Below are positions 43,715 to 54,079 of a stretch of 64,000 bases of DNA, piece by piece; position 1 is the stretch's first letter, and every line of letters begins with the position of its first letter. Origin of the DNA: Ignelater luminosus (Eukaryota; Arthropoda; Insecta; Coleoptera; Elateridae). The translations under genes and the position numbers were made by a program. The DNA lies in NCBI GenBank assembly GCA_011009095.1, contig VTPC01090428.1, positions 112,171 to 176,170 of the forward strand. The letters are read 5' to 3'. Below the pieces are notes generated by a model. It was not told the origin of the DNA. It searched no databases and worked only from the letters and a program-made list of their open reading frames with translations.

Positions 43715-44645
43715 AACATTGCTACCTAGAATGTAAAAGGTTTGAGCACCAAGCAAAATGAATTACTTAACGAAATAAAGCGCTTTGACATGGACATTGT
43801 AGCTGTCACAGAAACCAAGAAAAAATGCAAAATGCAAATATACGATTACATGCATTTATATAGTGGTGTTGATATAACAAGCAGAACGAGAGCAGGCGTC
43901 TCAATTTTCATTAAAAACCAACTAGCGCGAAATATTAAAATGATTTGAATGAATGAAAGTACTTCCTTAAGTGTTTTTTAATTTTTTTATTTAATTTTCT
44001 CGACCGGTTTCGTTCGTATGAACATCCTCAGGAAACAAATTGTCAGTTACTCCTAAGGATGTTCATACGAACGAAACCGGTCGAGAAAATTAAATAAAAA
44101 AATAAAAAACCACTTAAGGAAGTACCTTCATTTATTCAAATCGTCCAATACGTACCTTAAGCCATGGATCTCCAATACACGAAATATTAAGAGCTCGAAT
44201 CCCATAAATGAGAGATTGATCAAAGTTGACCTTAAACTGAAGGGATATGAAGTGGTAGTAATTGAAATTAATGACGAGTTAAATACAGTTAAGGACGACC
44301 ACGACGACAATTTGAACCAGCTTGTAGACACAATTGGTAGCAGGAAAGAAATCATTATATTAGGAGACTTTAATGCACACGTTGGATCCAAAACAAATGA
44401 TCCGGTTGTAGGACCATATGGAGAAAATGATCTTAACGATAATTGTAGTCGACTGATAGAAATATGTTGTCAACATTCATTACAAATCAAAAATGGATTC
44501 TTTAAACATAAAGATATTCATAAATTTACTTCGATTCAATCTACTCTGCAAAGAAAATCAATAATCGATCTTGTTAGCAGTAAAAAAAATTCCAGAATAA
44601 AATTCATGCACAGAAATGCAGGATGTCGTACTGACCACTATTTAC
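43715..44645 (+). pseudogene. LINE 2 endonuclease domain, interrupted by a palindromic insertion
   Basis: The start reads NIAT stop NVKGLSTKQNELLNEIKR, with the tryptophan of TWNV changed to TAG. AVTETK (about 43803) carries the active-site glutamate. RAGVSIFIKNQLARNIK leads to the insertion (43939-44190), after which SSNPINERLIKVDLKLKGYE continues; skipping the insertion keeps one frame. IILGDFNAHVGSK (about 44352-44392) keeps the catalytic GDFN..VG motif. HKDIHKFTSIQ corresponds to the HK.TW loop, with the tryptophan lost, and CRTDHYLPRSK (about 44625) keeps the TDH motif. Role: target DNA nicking in the nucleus. The stop at NVKG and the insertion make it inactive. Confidence 0.85.
43939..44190. 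mobile_element. 252-bp palindromic insertion with 11-bp target duplication and hammerhead-like motifs
   Basis: CGAAATATTAA occurs at 43928-43938 and again at 44180-44190, flanking the inserted DNA. Removing one copy and the insert joins QLARNIK to SSNPINERLI in frame. Inside, two arms of about 90 bp (43942-44032 and 44052-44142) are near-perfect inverted copies separated by about 19 bp. A 37-bp single-copy tail (44143-44179), with CCAATAC at both ends, follows. Each arm contains CGACCGGTTTCGTTCGTATG-AACATCCT, which on the appropriate strand gives a CUGANGA-like and GAAAC hammerhead-type core. The left-arm sequence recurs at 52360-52450. Such palindromic arrangements are known for Penelope-like termini, but the class is an inference. 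Confidence 0.75.
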
Positions 44646-45279
44646 CAAGATCAAAGATATTTTTCCCCTGGAGCACCTTTGTTAACAACGATGACAACGA
44701 TGACAAGGACGATAAGACGCATGTTATAAACAACGTCCGATTCAATTTGGATAGTCTGCAGAATGAACCAACAGCTTTCCTATATCGACTTAGACTGAGT
44801 GCTAAATTAAGCCACGTGCCGTACACAGATGGACTGACAATGAATTACAACATAATGAAATGTGTAGAAGAAGCGTCAAAAGAAGGACTAGAAGAAAAGC
44901 CCCAGAAAGTTAACAAAAATAAAGATGGCGGTGGAATGAAGAAACCGAACAATTAGTTCAAGACAAAAGAAAGCATATGAGAAATGGTTATCAACCGATG
45001 ATGTAGAAGACAGAAATTACTATAAACGTGGTTGTGTCAAAGTAAAGAAGACAATAATAAAAACTAAAAACGAGGCATGGAAGCAAAGTTGTAGATTAAT
45101 CGAAGAAAACATTGGGGGACGCAAATTTACAGAAGCATGGCAAACATTAAAATTACTAAGAACAGATAAAAAAGAAACAGTTCCCGTCAGTTTAATATCT
45201 TTTAGGCAATGAAAAGAATACTATCAAAAACTACTTAAAAATAATAAATAATGACGACGAGATTGATATCTTCAATGTA

Positions 45280-46110
45280 ACATTGACAGAGGAAGACAAA
45301 ATCTCCGTCTCTGAACTCAAAAACGCTCTTAAAACTATGCAAAATGGGTGCGCGCTAGATCCTAGTGGAATTCCCGTTGAACTTCTTAAGGCCGGAACTG
45401 ACTTACTTTTGGAACTTGTGGCCTATGTCTTCAACTGGTTTTTAAAAGGTGAGAAACTTCCATCGGAGTGGAAAACTGCACATATATCCAATCTCCACAA
45501 AAAGGGTCACAGAAAGATATCATGGAATTATCGAGAATTAAGTGACACCAATTCCCTTTCAAGATTGTAAGGGAAAACAATTAAAAATCGAATTAAAAAC
45601 CAAATAGAAGATACAAAAGAATAAAATGGTTTCCGTGCGGGGCGATCCTGCATTGATAATATATTCTCCTTAAGACAACTCATAGAAAAAAGGATGGCAA
45701 GAAGTTTTTAGACACATCTAGTGTTTATAGATCTTAGGAAGGCATACGATAATGTTCCCTTTAATCAGCTCTGGCCCACGCTATTACAGAATGGTGTCAG
45801 TCCCATATATGTCCAAGCAGCGAAAGCGTTATATTACTGGTAGCATTAAAATAGGTTCTAAGCTATCTGATGCGTTTCCAATAACCAAAGGGCTAAGACA
45901 AGGTTGCTCTATACCACCTACTCTCTTTAAAATATACATAAATTCAGCATTAATCCACTGAAGACACGCCTGTAGGAACATGGGGATCGACGTTCATGGC
46001 GAAAAACTCTTTACTCTACATTCCGCTGATGATCAATTAATCATAAACGAAGCTACGAAAAATTGATGATGAATACCCTAAAGGGGGCTGACAATCAACA
46101 CGGATAAGAC
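45280..46110 (+). pseudogene. LINE 2 reverse transcriptase domain
   Basis: 45283-45570 reads ISVSELKNALKTMQNGCALD PSGIPVELLKAG, then LPSEWKTAHISNLHKKGHRK and the damaged NYRELS (normally NYR.I.L). This is the usual opening of the polymerase, with K.GKA.G.D.I..E+++. GFRAGRSCIDNIFSLRQLIE (about 45628-45690) and LVFIDLRKAYDNVPFNQLW (45718-45772) give the GFR box and motif A with its aspartate. ITKGLRQGCSIPPTLFKIYI (about 45882-45945) is motif B. HSADDQLIINEATK (about 46018-46065) is the catalytic box, with the usual Y or F replaced by S but both aspartates kept. Frames shift at about 45600, 45785 and 45965. The protein is inactive, but all motifs can be located. Confidence 0.88.
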
Positions 46111-46149
46111 TGAAAATACTGTGGCGGGAAATATTTAGATTTAGTGTTA

Positions 46150-46700
46150 AATCAAGGACTTATAAAAGGAGTTGAGTCATATTAAATATCTTGGTGTAAC
46201 GATCACAAATGAAGGCACAAATGAGACAGAGAAACCAAATTAGACAAAGAAAACAAGTAACGAAACAATTAGATTCAGTATTGTGGAGTACTCAGATTAG
46301 GTCATCAACTAAAATAAGAATATATAAAACGATTGTAGAAAGTATAACTACATATGGAGCTGAAGTATGGGAAATCAAAGAGCAAATGGAAGAAAGGCTT
46401 CTAGCAATGGAAATGGGATACTGGCGAAGGTACTGCAGGCTTACCTTACAGGATAGAGTTAACAATACAAATATTAGGGAAAGAATGAACTTAGACACCA
46501 CTGTTCTTGATATAATTGACGCTAAAAGATTAAGGTGGTATGGACACGTGCGCCGAATGGGAGACTATAGATGGTTACTAGACTGCAATCCTACCCAAAG
46601 AAAACGTAGAGGAAGACCTCGTAGAACATGGATAGATGGGGTCACCAATGCGATGACGCAAAGAAATTTGAAATATGGCGACTGGAATAACCAGAATTAG
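46150..46700 (+). pseudogene. LINE 2 C-terminal region
   Basis: The open frame 46209-46700 (163 codons) covers the segment after the palm: QLDSVLWSTQIRSSTKIRIY KTIVESITTYGAEVW, then the MERRYWRR-like MEMGYWRRYCRLTLQDRVNN. DAKRLRWYGHVRRMGDYRWL (about 46530-46580) is the R.RW.GH+.RM box, and RKRRGRPRRTWIDGV (about 46600-46645) is the basic end motif. It stops at NNQN near 46700, close to the expected natural end. This is the longest intact coding piece of any element in the window. Confidence 0.88.
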
Positions 46701-46715
46701 GATACGATAAACGAC

Positions 46716-47700
46716 CTTAATAGTTGTATTTTAATGGCAATATATAATATTATACTACATTCTTGCTTTGGGTCCATTAAAAATTGTAGTACTGAAAGTA
46801 ATGAAACAACAATTCTCCTGTAAAAATAAAGGAGACTGATAAAATTGCTTTTTTCTCGCAATTCTTGCATCGTCTATCTGTATCGGAATATCCAGTTATA
46901 TGGCCAACATTATCAAATTGTATGCTTGGTATTGCTGTACTTACCGATCTTGTTATGTGATAACAATTTATTTTCAAACATTCTGTATGATTTTTGAATT
47001 ACCCTGTACATTGTCTTAAAATTAAATATTTACTTTTGGTTAAGTTACAATATTTTCGTTATATTGGATTTTTATTAATTAATTCCGCAATTTATTTTAT
47101 TATCATCTAAAATTCCCTTTGATATGTATCTTTTTACCTCATTTGTTCCCGCTATTTTTAACGAATTATCACACCTCCATGCAGTTTCAGTAGTGTTGAA
47201 ATCTGTATATGATGGAAATCACAGCGCGTGTGCTACTTTACCGAGCCTGTAGGTACGCATTATTAACTTAGCCCTAACTAAGAATTCTATGCAAATCACT
47301 ATAATCAGATACAGATTCCGATGATTCTCTAATTATCGTAATTTAAAATTTCTTTGATAATTAACTTTGTTATGAAGGCCTTCAAGGGATTTTCATTTTT
47401 TTTATAATTAGAATAACTTATTATAAATATACCATATATTTGTTCTATGTTTTGCTTTCTTTTTAGGTGTGTAATAAATATACATTGAGCCTAATTAAAT
47501 AGTGTTATATGTCTATTGTTTTTTTATTTACCGAAAAGCATTAAATCCCTTTGGAACTATCTTTTTCGCTTTACAACTAGGATTTGGGTTTTCTCTCTTT
47601 TTCCCTTAATAAAGATTGTGGCATCCATTCATTTAATCATTGCAAAAAGTCTTTGACGTTCCTTTGAAATCTGAAAAGGCTCTTGAAGCTTCATTTTTTA
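46716..47700. other. AT-rich spacer, no gene seen
   Basis: Part may be the 3' untranslated region of LINE 2 and the 3' end of the minus-strand piggyBac. No clear boundary or inverted repeat was found. Confidence 0.45.
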
Positions 47701-48778
47701 ACAAAATTTTTTAATCTGTAGTTAAAAGAAAATTGCAACAATCTTTTTCTTCTTCTGTTCTTTTGGTTGTTATGAAATATGTATACTTCGAAACTGTAGC
47801 AGCGGCAAACCACCAGAATTATTGGGACGTAACTCTTTCATTAGTAACCAAACATTTACTACAGTAGTGTCTAATAAAAACGCAAATATTGGCCACTATC
47901 ATATGCGTTGTCTAATTTCTGATCGGTACGAAGCACCCAGACCATCTAACTTGTCGATTCCACCCATACCTTTGTTGTAATTTAAAATCATTTTAGGTTG
48001 TGAAACTAATTTTTAGTCTTAGTTTCCCTACAACATCATTGATATTGATATAGTATTCGCCACTGACACTATTTTATTGTCTTTCCATTGAACCACCAAT
48101 AACTCATCATTGCCAAAAAAAGAATAGGTTTCTCGGCTGGGAAACGAACAACGCTCTTGTACACTTGTAAAATAGTTATCGAAAACAATTTTATACCTTC
48201 ACTCTAAGGAATTTTTGCTTTTTCAATAAGAAACCACACAATACTGCCACCTAGACCAAATTTGTTAAAATTGTTATATCCGATATTGTTTCCGGTATAA
48301 ATATCAAAACAAACCATATATCCCTCACTCGTACAAAAAGACCAGATTTAAACCATACCTAATAGGTTTACCTTTCATATATTGTTTTGCATAGTATGGT
48401 ATCATACTTTCATCAATCAATATACTTTGCTCCAGTCCTCCGTGTTTTATAAAGTTTTCCTTCAACTTACTTATAAATGGTTGCAATTTGTAAAGTCTGA
48501 TGCCATCATGAGTCGAATTATCATTAGAGTGTAAATTTCTTATTAGTGTTTCAATCCTATACTGTTTTGTAATATCTTTGGCACATCATCATTACCATTC
48601 CAAAACATTCACTTATTAGGATACTTATCATAGCCTAAAAGCAGCAAAGCACCCAATACAACAGAAAGTTCATCCACTGTAAAATTTAAATTAATGGTTT
48701 TATGCTGCGCTTAGATATTGGTCTCTTCTACGATGTTTTCAAAAATTGCGTTATCTAAGAATAACAGAGGGAATTCTA
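47700..48778 (-). pseudogene. piggyBac-type transposase, broken
   Basis: Read on the minus strand from 48778. LLFLDNAIFENIVEETNI then LNFTVDELSVVLGALLLLGY (about 48760-48640) is the N-terminal part of the DDE_Tnp_1_7 domain. LYKLQPFISKLKENFIKHGG then LEQSILIDESMIPYYAKQYM KGKPIR (about 48510-48355) holds the first catalytic aspartate (IDESM). YMVCFDIYTGNNIG follows. DNYFTSVQERCSFPS (about 48184-48140) holds the second aspartate, and YNKGMGGIDKLDG (47979-47941) the third, then a WPIFAFLLDTTVVNVWLL tail. All three aspartates survive, but stops and frameshifts break the frame in several places. The start of the protein is cut off at the edge of heptamer array B. Confidence 0.88.
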
Positions 48779-48779
48779 C

Positions 48780-50255
48780 CGGATCTTAAATCTTGAATCT
48801 TGAACTTTCTACTGTAAACCTTGAACCATGAAAATTGAATCTTAAACCTTCGAACTACGAGGCTAAAGAGTTAAATCTTGGATTTTGAACCATGAAGATT
48901 GAATTTCAAACCTTCAACTTTCAAGCAAGGTTACACCTTTTACCTAAAGCATAAAACTTTGAACTGTAAAAATCGTAAATGAACTTTGAACCATCAACCA
49001 TGAAACTTGTACTATAAACCACGAACTACGAACCTTAAACTTTGAATCTTAAACCGTGCTTATTAAACAGCGGAGATTGATTCCTAAACCTTGAATCTTA
49101 ATCTTATACCCAAAACCTTTAATCGTACCCCTGGTACCGCGAAGATTGAATTTACACAATGAACCGTAAACCTTAAACAGTGATAATATGTCCTTGCACT
49201 CTGAACCGTAAATCTTGAACCATAACAAATTGAAACTTAATCCTGAAGTCTTAAATTTTGAACTTTAAACCTTGAATTGTAAACTGTGAACTGTAAACCT
49301 TGAATCATGAAAATTAAATCATGTATCTTCGTATCACAGTTTTCGACATTGGACATTGACTCTTGAACCGTGAGCATTGAACTCTGGCCTTAGAATCTTG
49401 ACGCGCAAAAAGCAAACTTTTCACCCTGAACCGTGATAATCTACCTTGGAATCATGAAGTATGTCTCTTGAACCATTAAGATTGAACTATTCACCTTACA
49501 CATTAGATCTTAAATCCTAATCTTTGAACCGTAAACATTGAACTAAGAAAATCAAACGCTGTAAATCAAATCTTTTATTTTAAACCGTGAAAGTTGATCC
49601 CTGAACCTTAAACCACAAGCTTCAACTTGAATCCTAAAGGTTTTATCTTTTACCTTGAACCGTAAATGATAAACTAGGATATGTCCTTGAACTTCGAATC
49701 ATGAAAAATCATTTTTGAACCTTAATCCTGGAGCTTTAAATTCTGAACTTTGAACAAGGAACTGCAAATCTTACACTATGCAAATTGAACCATGCGTCTT
49801 TGAACCATGAAACTCCAACAATGAACCTTGAATCTTGAACAGCGAACATTGAACTCTGACCCTTGCACCTTGATAATCAAAAATAAACTTTTCAGCTTCA
49901 ACCTTGGGAATCTATCTTTTGACCATTAAGTGTGGCTCATGGACAGTGAAAATTGAACCTTAAATCTCAATATTAATTTTTGAAACGTAAACAGTGAACT
50001 ATGAACATTAAACGTTGTAAATTGAATTTTTTATCTTGAATCGTGAAACTTGATCCTTAAATCTTGGACTTTAAACTTGAACTTGGATTGTGAAAATCTT
50101 ATTGTTTATCTTTCAACGTGAACTATAATGAACAGTGAACGGGATCTTTGAACTGTAAACCTTAAACTGTAAGAATTTATCGTTGAAGTTTAAAGTTTGA
50201 ACCTTGAACCGTAAAAGTTGAACTTTAAACTTGAACCTTAACGATTGAGCCTTGC
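48780..50255 (-). repeat. Heptamer array B: degenerate (GAACCTT)n, 1.5 kb, reverse orientation of array A
   Basis: The plus strand shows variants of CCTTGAA/GAACCTT (TTGAACCGTAAACCTTGAA and so on), the reverse complement of the array A unit. A longer repeat is visible. CATTGAACTCTG recurs with ACTCTG at 49381 and 49853 (472 bp); ATGTATCTTC at 49321 pairs with ATGCGTCTTT at 49792 (471 bp); and GTAAATCAAA at 49561 pairs with GTAAATTGAA at 50017 (456 bp). It lies between a minus-strand piggyBac body and a plus-strand piggyBac tail. The 50113-50331 minus-strand frame is an artefact of the repeat. Confidence 0.88.
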
Positions 50256-50261
50256 ACATAT

Positions 50262-50470
50262 AAACAAAAAGCTTCAGAAATAGCATTACTAGCAGAGGTA
50301 AAGTAACGTACCAAAGAGGAAGACCATCCACATTCCTAAACGAATTAAGATACGATCGACTAGATCACTTACTAGTTTATCAAACCAAGCAGACAAGATC
50401 TGGATTTTGTCATGAAAAAACAACAAGGTGCTCGAAGTGTGATCAGGGTGGTATTTCTTTCCTTCAAACC
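50262..50470 (+). pseudogene. piggyBac C-terminal cysteine-rich fragment, opposite strand
   Basis: The plus-strand frame reads RGKVTYQRGRPSTFLNELRY DRLDHLLVYQTKQTRSGFCH EKTTRCSKC (about 50295-50430). This fits the end of piggyBac-type transposases: an RGRPS linker, an L+.D..+H box, then a cysteine-rich zinc-binding domain (RC..C..+...RC.KC...LC). The last cysteine pair is incomplete (FLQTCEV). It is on the strand opposite to the piggyBac body at 47.7-48.8 kb, so it is either a second insertion or the result of an inversion. The array separates the two. Confidence 0.6.
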
Positions 50471-52355
50471 TGTGAGGTAAGAGTGAAATTTCTCGTCAAA
50501 TTACTACTTCGTATTAAAAAATATTTGAGTATTTCTATAGAGAAATATCTTCCGTCTATAAAAGGGTAAGACATTATTTTTAAATCTTTATCGTCAATTC
50601 TTTTATTAAACTACTAGAACGTCCCAAAAGGTACAAAACCTAATTTTACTGGAATTCATATACTAAACACAGAACTCCTGGGATATTTGTTAAATTGGAT
50701 ATTTGAAATTGGCCAATACTGGAAATTTTTCATAGTTGTCGCTCCAAGATAAATTGGTGTTTGTACACTGAAGTTTTTGAGGCAATTAATTACATTCGGT
50801 CTACATTCTAGCTACAACTCTGTTGTGAGCAAAAATAAATTTTTGATAATCATAATTGTGCATACTACATATTTTCTGATAATTTGTAACTCAAAGAAAA
50901 CAGTGAATCTTACACGTTTGTATCTACTTGGTTATAAGTATCGGAAACATTGATTAGTTAAATTAAATTATTCCAAAATAATTTTTTGTGTAGCAACATA
51001 TCTAATTCTAAAATTTTGATTAAATAATCAAATTTCATTCAGGTGTTTTCAATGACCATTATTTTAGTTTTTGGATTAATAATTGAGAAATAGAAATTAA
51101 AACTTGATATGAACCAAAATATAATAAATCTTGCTTGGTTGACTTTTCACCAGTTTTCACCGTTACTTAGTATACCACAAACAAAACTGCTTCCAGCTAA
51201 ATAACTGATATTTGTCGTTGTGAGTTTTAAAAGTTCAATTGCGTTGCAAGCTTGATATTAGTTATCAACCGAATTTTCCAATTTTATTACAGCTATCTTC
51301 ATATCTACGACTTAAGCTAAGATAAAGAGTTGTCTAAGTCGGATAAGTTGGCTTAGTCATCTTAGCACTACCAAACTATTTTCTATATTTTCTATTTTGC
51401 TTTAGGTTCTTTCCCGATTAGGCCTCAGCAAAACCAGCTAGTCCATCAATCAAAAAAGATTTTAAGTGTGTTCAACTCTTATCTATAAATTAAAGTTATA
51501 TAAGTCTTGAAGTTTCATTGATACTCAAACAGTCAGCAGAGAACAACCCAGCTAAAACTACAATTGCTGAATCTTGGAACCATTATCAGTTTTGCAGACA
51601 TTTGGTAGCGTTACCATAATTTCCAGCAAAGCAAATCAAGGCGCTTACAAAAAACTGTTCAGACCTTGATGATCAAAATCTGTCAGAGTGTCAGTTTTCC
51701 TAAACGTCTTTTAAATCGATCGTCATTGTTGTCTAAGAAATTTCCTTGAGTTGATTGTCTCTGTCTATTATGTTTAGTTAGCTGTCGATCTTATCGGTAA
51801 GACCATCGTTACCAAGCTGGTTGCTAAGTCATTTTGTACCTTTATTGCAAATCAAGCTAAATTGCCCTAGAAATAGACAAAGTTTATACAATGATAACTA
51901 AAGAACTAACTGCTATGAACAGGACTTGTGTTACACGAAGTTTGAAGTAAACCAACATGTTTTTAGCAAACAAAATAAAACTTTAAAGACTCAGTATCCA
52001 GTAGAGCATTTGAACTAATCCTTGCATAACTTATATCACAATATAAAAAATGTAGGTACGTCGACTTTCTTTCTATACATTTTGATCTCACTATCCATGA
52101 AAGTTAAATTTATTAATTCTATTAGGTTCCTAGCAAATTGCACTGCGACTAAAGTAGAAGTTAGACTTTCTAAGCTGATAGTCAGATAACTAAGCGCCTT
52201 GACTGGGAGAAGTAATAGGGCTTCTGAAAAGCCTCTGACTTATTGGGCGCACGAAGACCAAATTCTCTAAGTGGTCTGGACGTTAAGCTGTATAACGTTA
52301 TGTTTTCTATGTATTGGAGATCCCTAGCTTAAGGTATGTATTAAGTAGATTTATA
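50471..52355. other. AT-rich spacer, no gene recognised
   Basis: Stops in all frames; no known protein, RNA gene or repeat structure could be read. Confidence 0.5.
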
Positions 52356-52357
52356 AA

Positions 52358-52450
52358 GGTACTTGCTTAAGTTTTTTTTTTTATTTAATTTTCTCTACCG
52401 GTTTTGTTCTAGGAACATCATCAGGAGAAAAATAGTCAGTTTTGTTTTCT
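52358..52450 (-). ncRNA. Hammerhead-ribozyme-like motif, same family as the palindrome arms at 43.9-44.1 kb
   Basis: On the minus strand, UUUUCUC (52431-52425) is followed by the core CUGAUGA, a short hairpin GUUC-CUA-GAAC, then AAAACCGGUA and GAGAAAA (52395-52389). The outer 7-bp stem pairs perfectly. This is the order of a type I hammerhead with a minimal self-complementary CCGG stem III, which would act as a dimer. Two doubts remain: the usual GAAA after stem II reads AAAA, and one U lies between the core and the hairpin. The region around it (ACTTGCTTAAG..TTTTATTTAATT) matches the left palindrome arm at 43.95-44.03 kb. Penelope-like elements are known to carry such motifs. Confidence 0.45.
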
Positions 52451-52934
52451 ATATTAATAACATAAGCACAGACCTTGCAAAGCCAAATCAGTTAGTTGTA
52501 TTTTTCTCAATTGTACACCAAACCGCTACTATTTATACTCCTTAAGAATGCACATTAGAAACATATAGTCACAACCTGAATTTTATCTATTAAGCGAACC
52601 AGCAAAGGACTTAGCTGGCCCGGAATTGATAAAAAAGATATCTTGGCCTGCACGATAATTTCAAATCAATTAAGATAGTTGAGATAAATCAAAATGATTC
52701 TTGAAGATCATCTGCCATTTTGACACGATGTGTCACGACAAGTATGCTTCCAATTTACTAAATTCTTCCTATTGGTTAAAATTTGCTTTCACAGGAAACC
52801 ATCGACCTTTTCCAGAAAATAGGATCTGAACATCAGTAGCAACTGGAGTGTAGAATTCAAACTAGCAGTGGAATAATCTTTGTAGGTTAGTAACACGTTT
52901 GTTAAAAAAAATCTGAAATAAGAACAATAATAAA

Positions 52935-53470
52935 CAATCGATCAGTATTTGAAAAGTACCAGCAGTGTAACTACATAGGGATAAGTCCCAAAGGGACACG
53001 CATCCCAATCAATACCCCGTATAGCAATCCGATGATATCCCGCGTGTAAATCTAGCTTTGATATAAACGCTAATTTCGTAGAATAATGCATTAAGTCGTC
53101 GACTCTTGGCAATGTATATGTATCCGGGACGGTAACGATAGTCGATACACAAACGCAGCGCTCCATTTTTCTTGGAAACTAACACTCCAAGTCTTTATTT
53201 AAAACTTCTTTCTTCGCTGGACTTATCCGATAATGCAGACTAGATATAGACTGATGATCACCACTATTAAGAACGTGGAGAACCATTCGTTCACTTCTTA
53301 TGAAATCTTGTCTTAACAAGGTGTGATCGTTTTCAACACCAGACAGAGCAAACATAATTAAAGACATTCGAAGTTTTTCTACGAAAATATCCGAGACTTA
53401 CCAAACTTTTTACAAACAACTATTTTCATTAGCAAGTTTGACGTAGACATATCTCTTGAAAAAACTTAAT
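52935..53470 (-). pseudogene. Ty3/gypsy-type pol fragment (protease end and reverse transcriptase start)
   Basis: Read on the minus strand. VKLANENSC (about 53430) and IMFALSGVENDHTLLRQDFI (about 53360-53300) match the tail of a retrotransposon aspartic protease, where ..TLLG.DFI normally closes the domain. VLHVLNSGDHQSISSLHYRI SPAKKEVLNKDLE (53280-53180) is the linker plus PYR.SP..+E.....+ segment. RLCIDYR-like text and VPDTYTLPRVDDLMHYSTKL AFISKLDLHAGYHRIAI (about 53130-53030) is the fingers/palm start, with the motif A aspartate in KLDL.AGYHQI. PFGTYPY and AGTFQILID (about 52930) follow. The YVDD box and RNase H are not present. Frame shifts occur. The plus-strand neighbours are unrelated. 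Confidence 0.85.
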
Positions 53471-53479
53471 TTTTTGACG

Positions 53480-54075
53480 CCAGCAAGTCACAGAATTTTT
53501 TATATCAGCTCCATGCGATAAAAAGAATTGGACGCTCTTTGGAAAACACCATGTAATTTACTGAAATAGCTTCTATAGTGGGGCCAAGGAGTCTGCATTT
53601 TTTCCGGGGTTGACCTGTATCTGGTCCTCCCACAACTCCAGGGGTCTATATGAGGAGAGAGTCTTGTGGGTCTAGACCCAGGACCTTCCGTAAATCCTAC
53701 ACGAGGTGGGCTTGTTAACTGAGGGTGTGAGAGATCCAAGGGAGCAAAACACGACGGAGTTCAATCAAAATCATTGGTAGTGGGCAGCAGCATCACCAGT
53801 ATTGAAAGTAAGTCGAAGCGGTATTAGTTGGCCGGGTCCCTTTGGGATAACCGATGTAGCCAAGGAACTGCGAGGTGAGACAAGGGTCTTCAACTGCGAT
53901 AAAAGCAGTCTGCCTAGGGGGAGGCTGCCCTGAACTCAAGGCTCGGTCTTTTAGGGCGGGAGTTGTACGTAGGGTCAACGGCTCTACACTATAAAAAAAA
54001 GTAATCGAACAGCAGCCTCGCATTGGACAAACAAATGGTATACGGATACGGCGAGTCAACGGATTTATTAAAAAG
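53480..54075 (+). other. Likely 5' untranslated region of LINE 3
   Basis: A less AT-rich, non-coding stretch leads straight into the endonuclease of LINE 3. It contains GGTCTAGACCCAGGACC (imperfect palindrome) and GC-rich patches, and its composition matches the start of LINE 3 rather than the AT-rich spacer. The left boundary with the gypsy fragment is not certain. The open minus-strand frames here (53500-53739, 53793-54059) have no known motif. Confidence 0.4.
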
Positions 54076-54079
54076 AAGA

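Larger units (their letters stand above)
43595..46715 (+). mobile_element. LINE 2: RTE-like non-LTR retrotransposon, best preserved in the window
   Basis: A plus-strand element can be followed from about 43680 (start of the endonuclease) through the reverse transcriptase to a C-terminal zinc-less basic tail (46700). Most segments stay in long open frames: 43742-43948, 44216-44956, 45283-45570, 45752-45961 and 46209-46700. This implies a more recent insertion than LINE 1. A palindromic segment with an 11-bp duplication interrupts it at 43939-44190. It resembles insect endonuclease-reverse transcriptases of the RTE type, and differs in sequence from LINEs 1 and 3. No long poly(A) tail is seen; the 3' boundary is set at the last readable codons plus a few bases. 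Confidence 0.88.

Noticed and set aside
50113..50331. Minus-strand open frame of 72 codons
   Set aside because: It is mostly translation of heptamer array B (QSLRFKFKVQLLRFKVQ-type periodic text).
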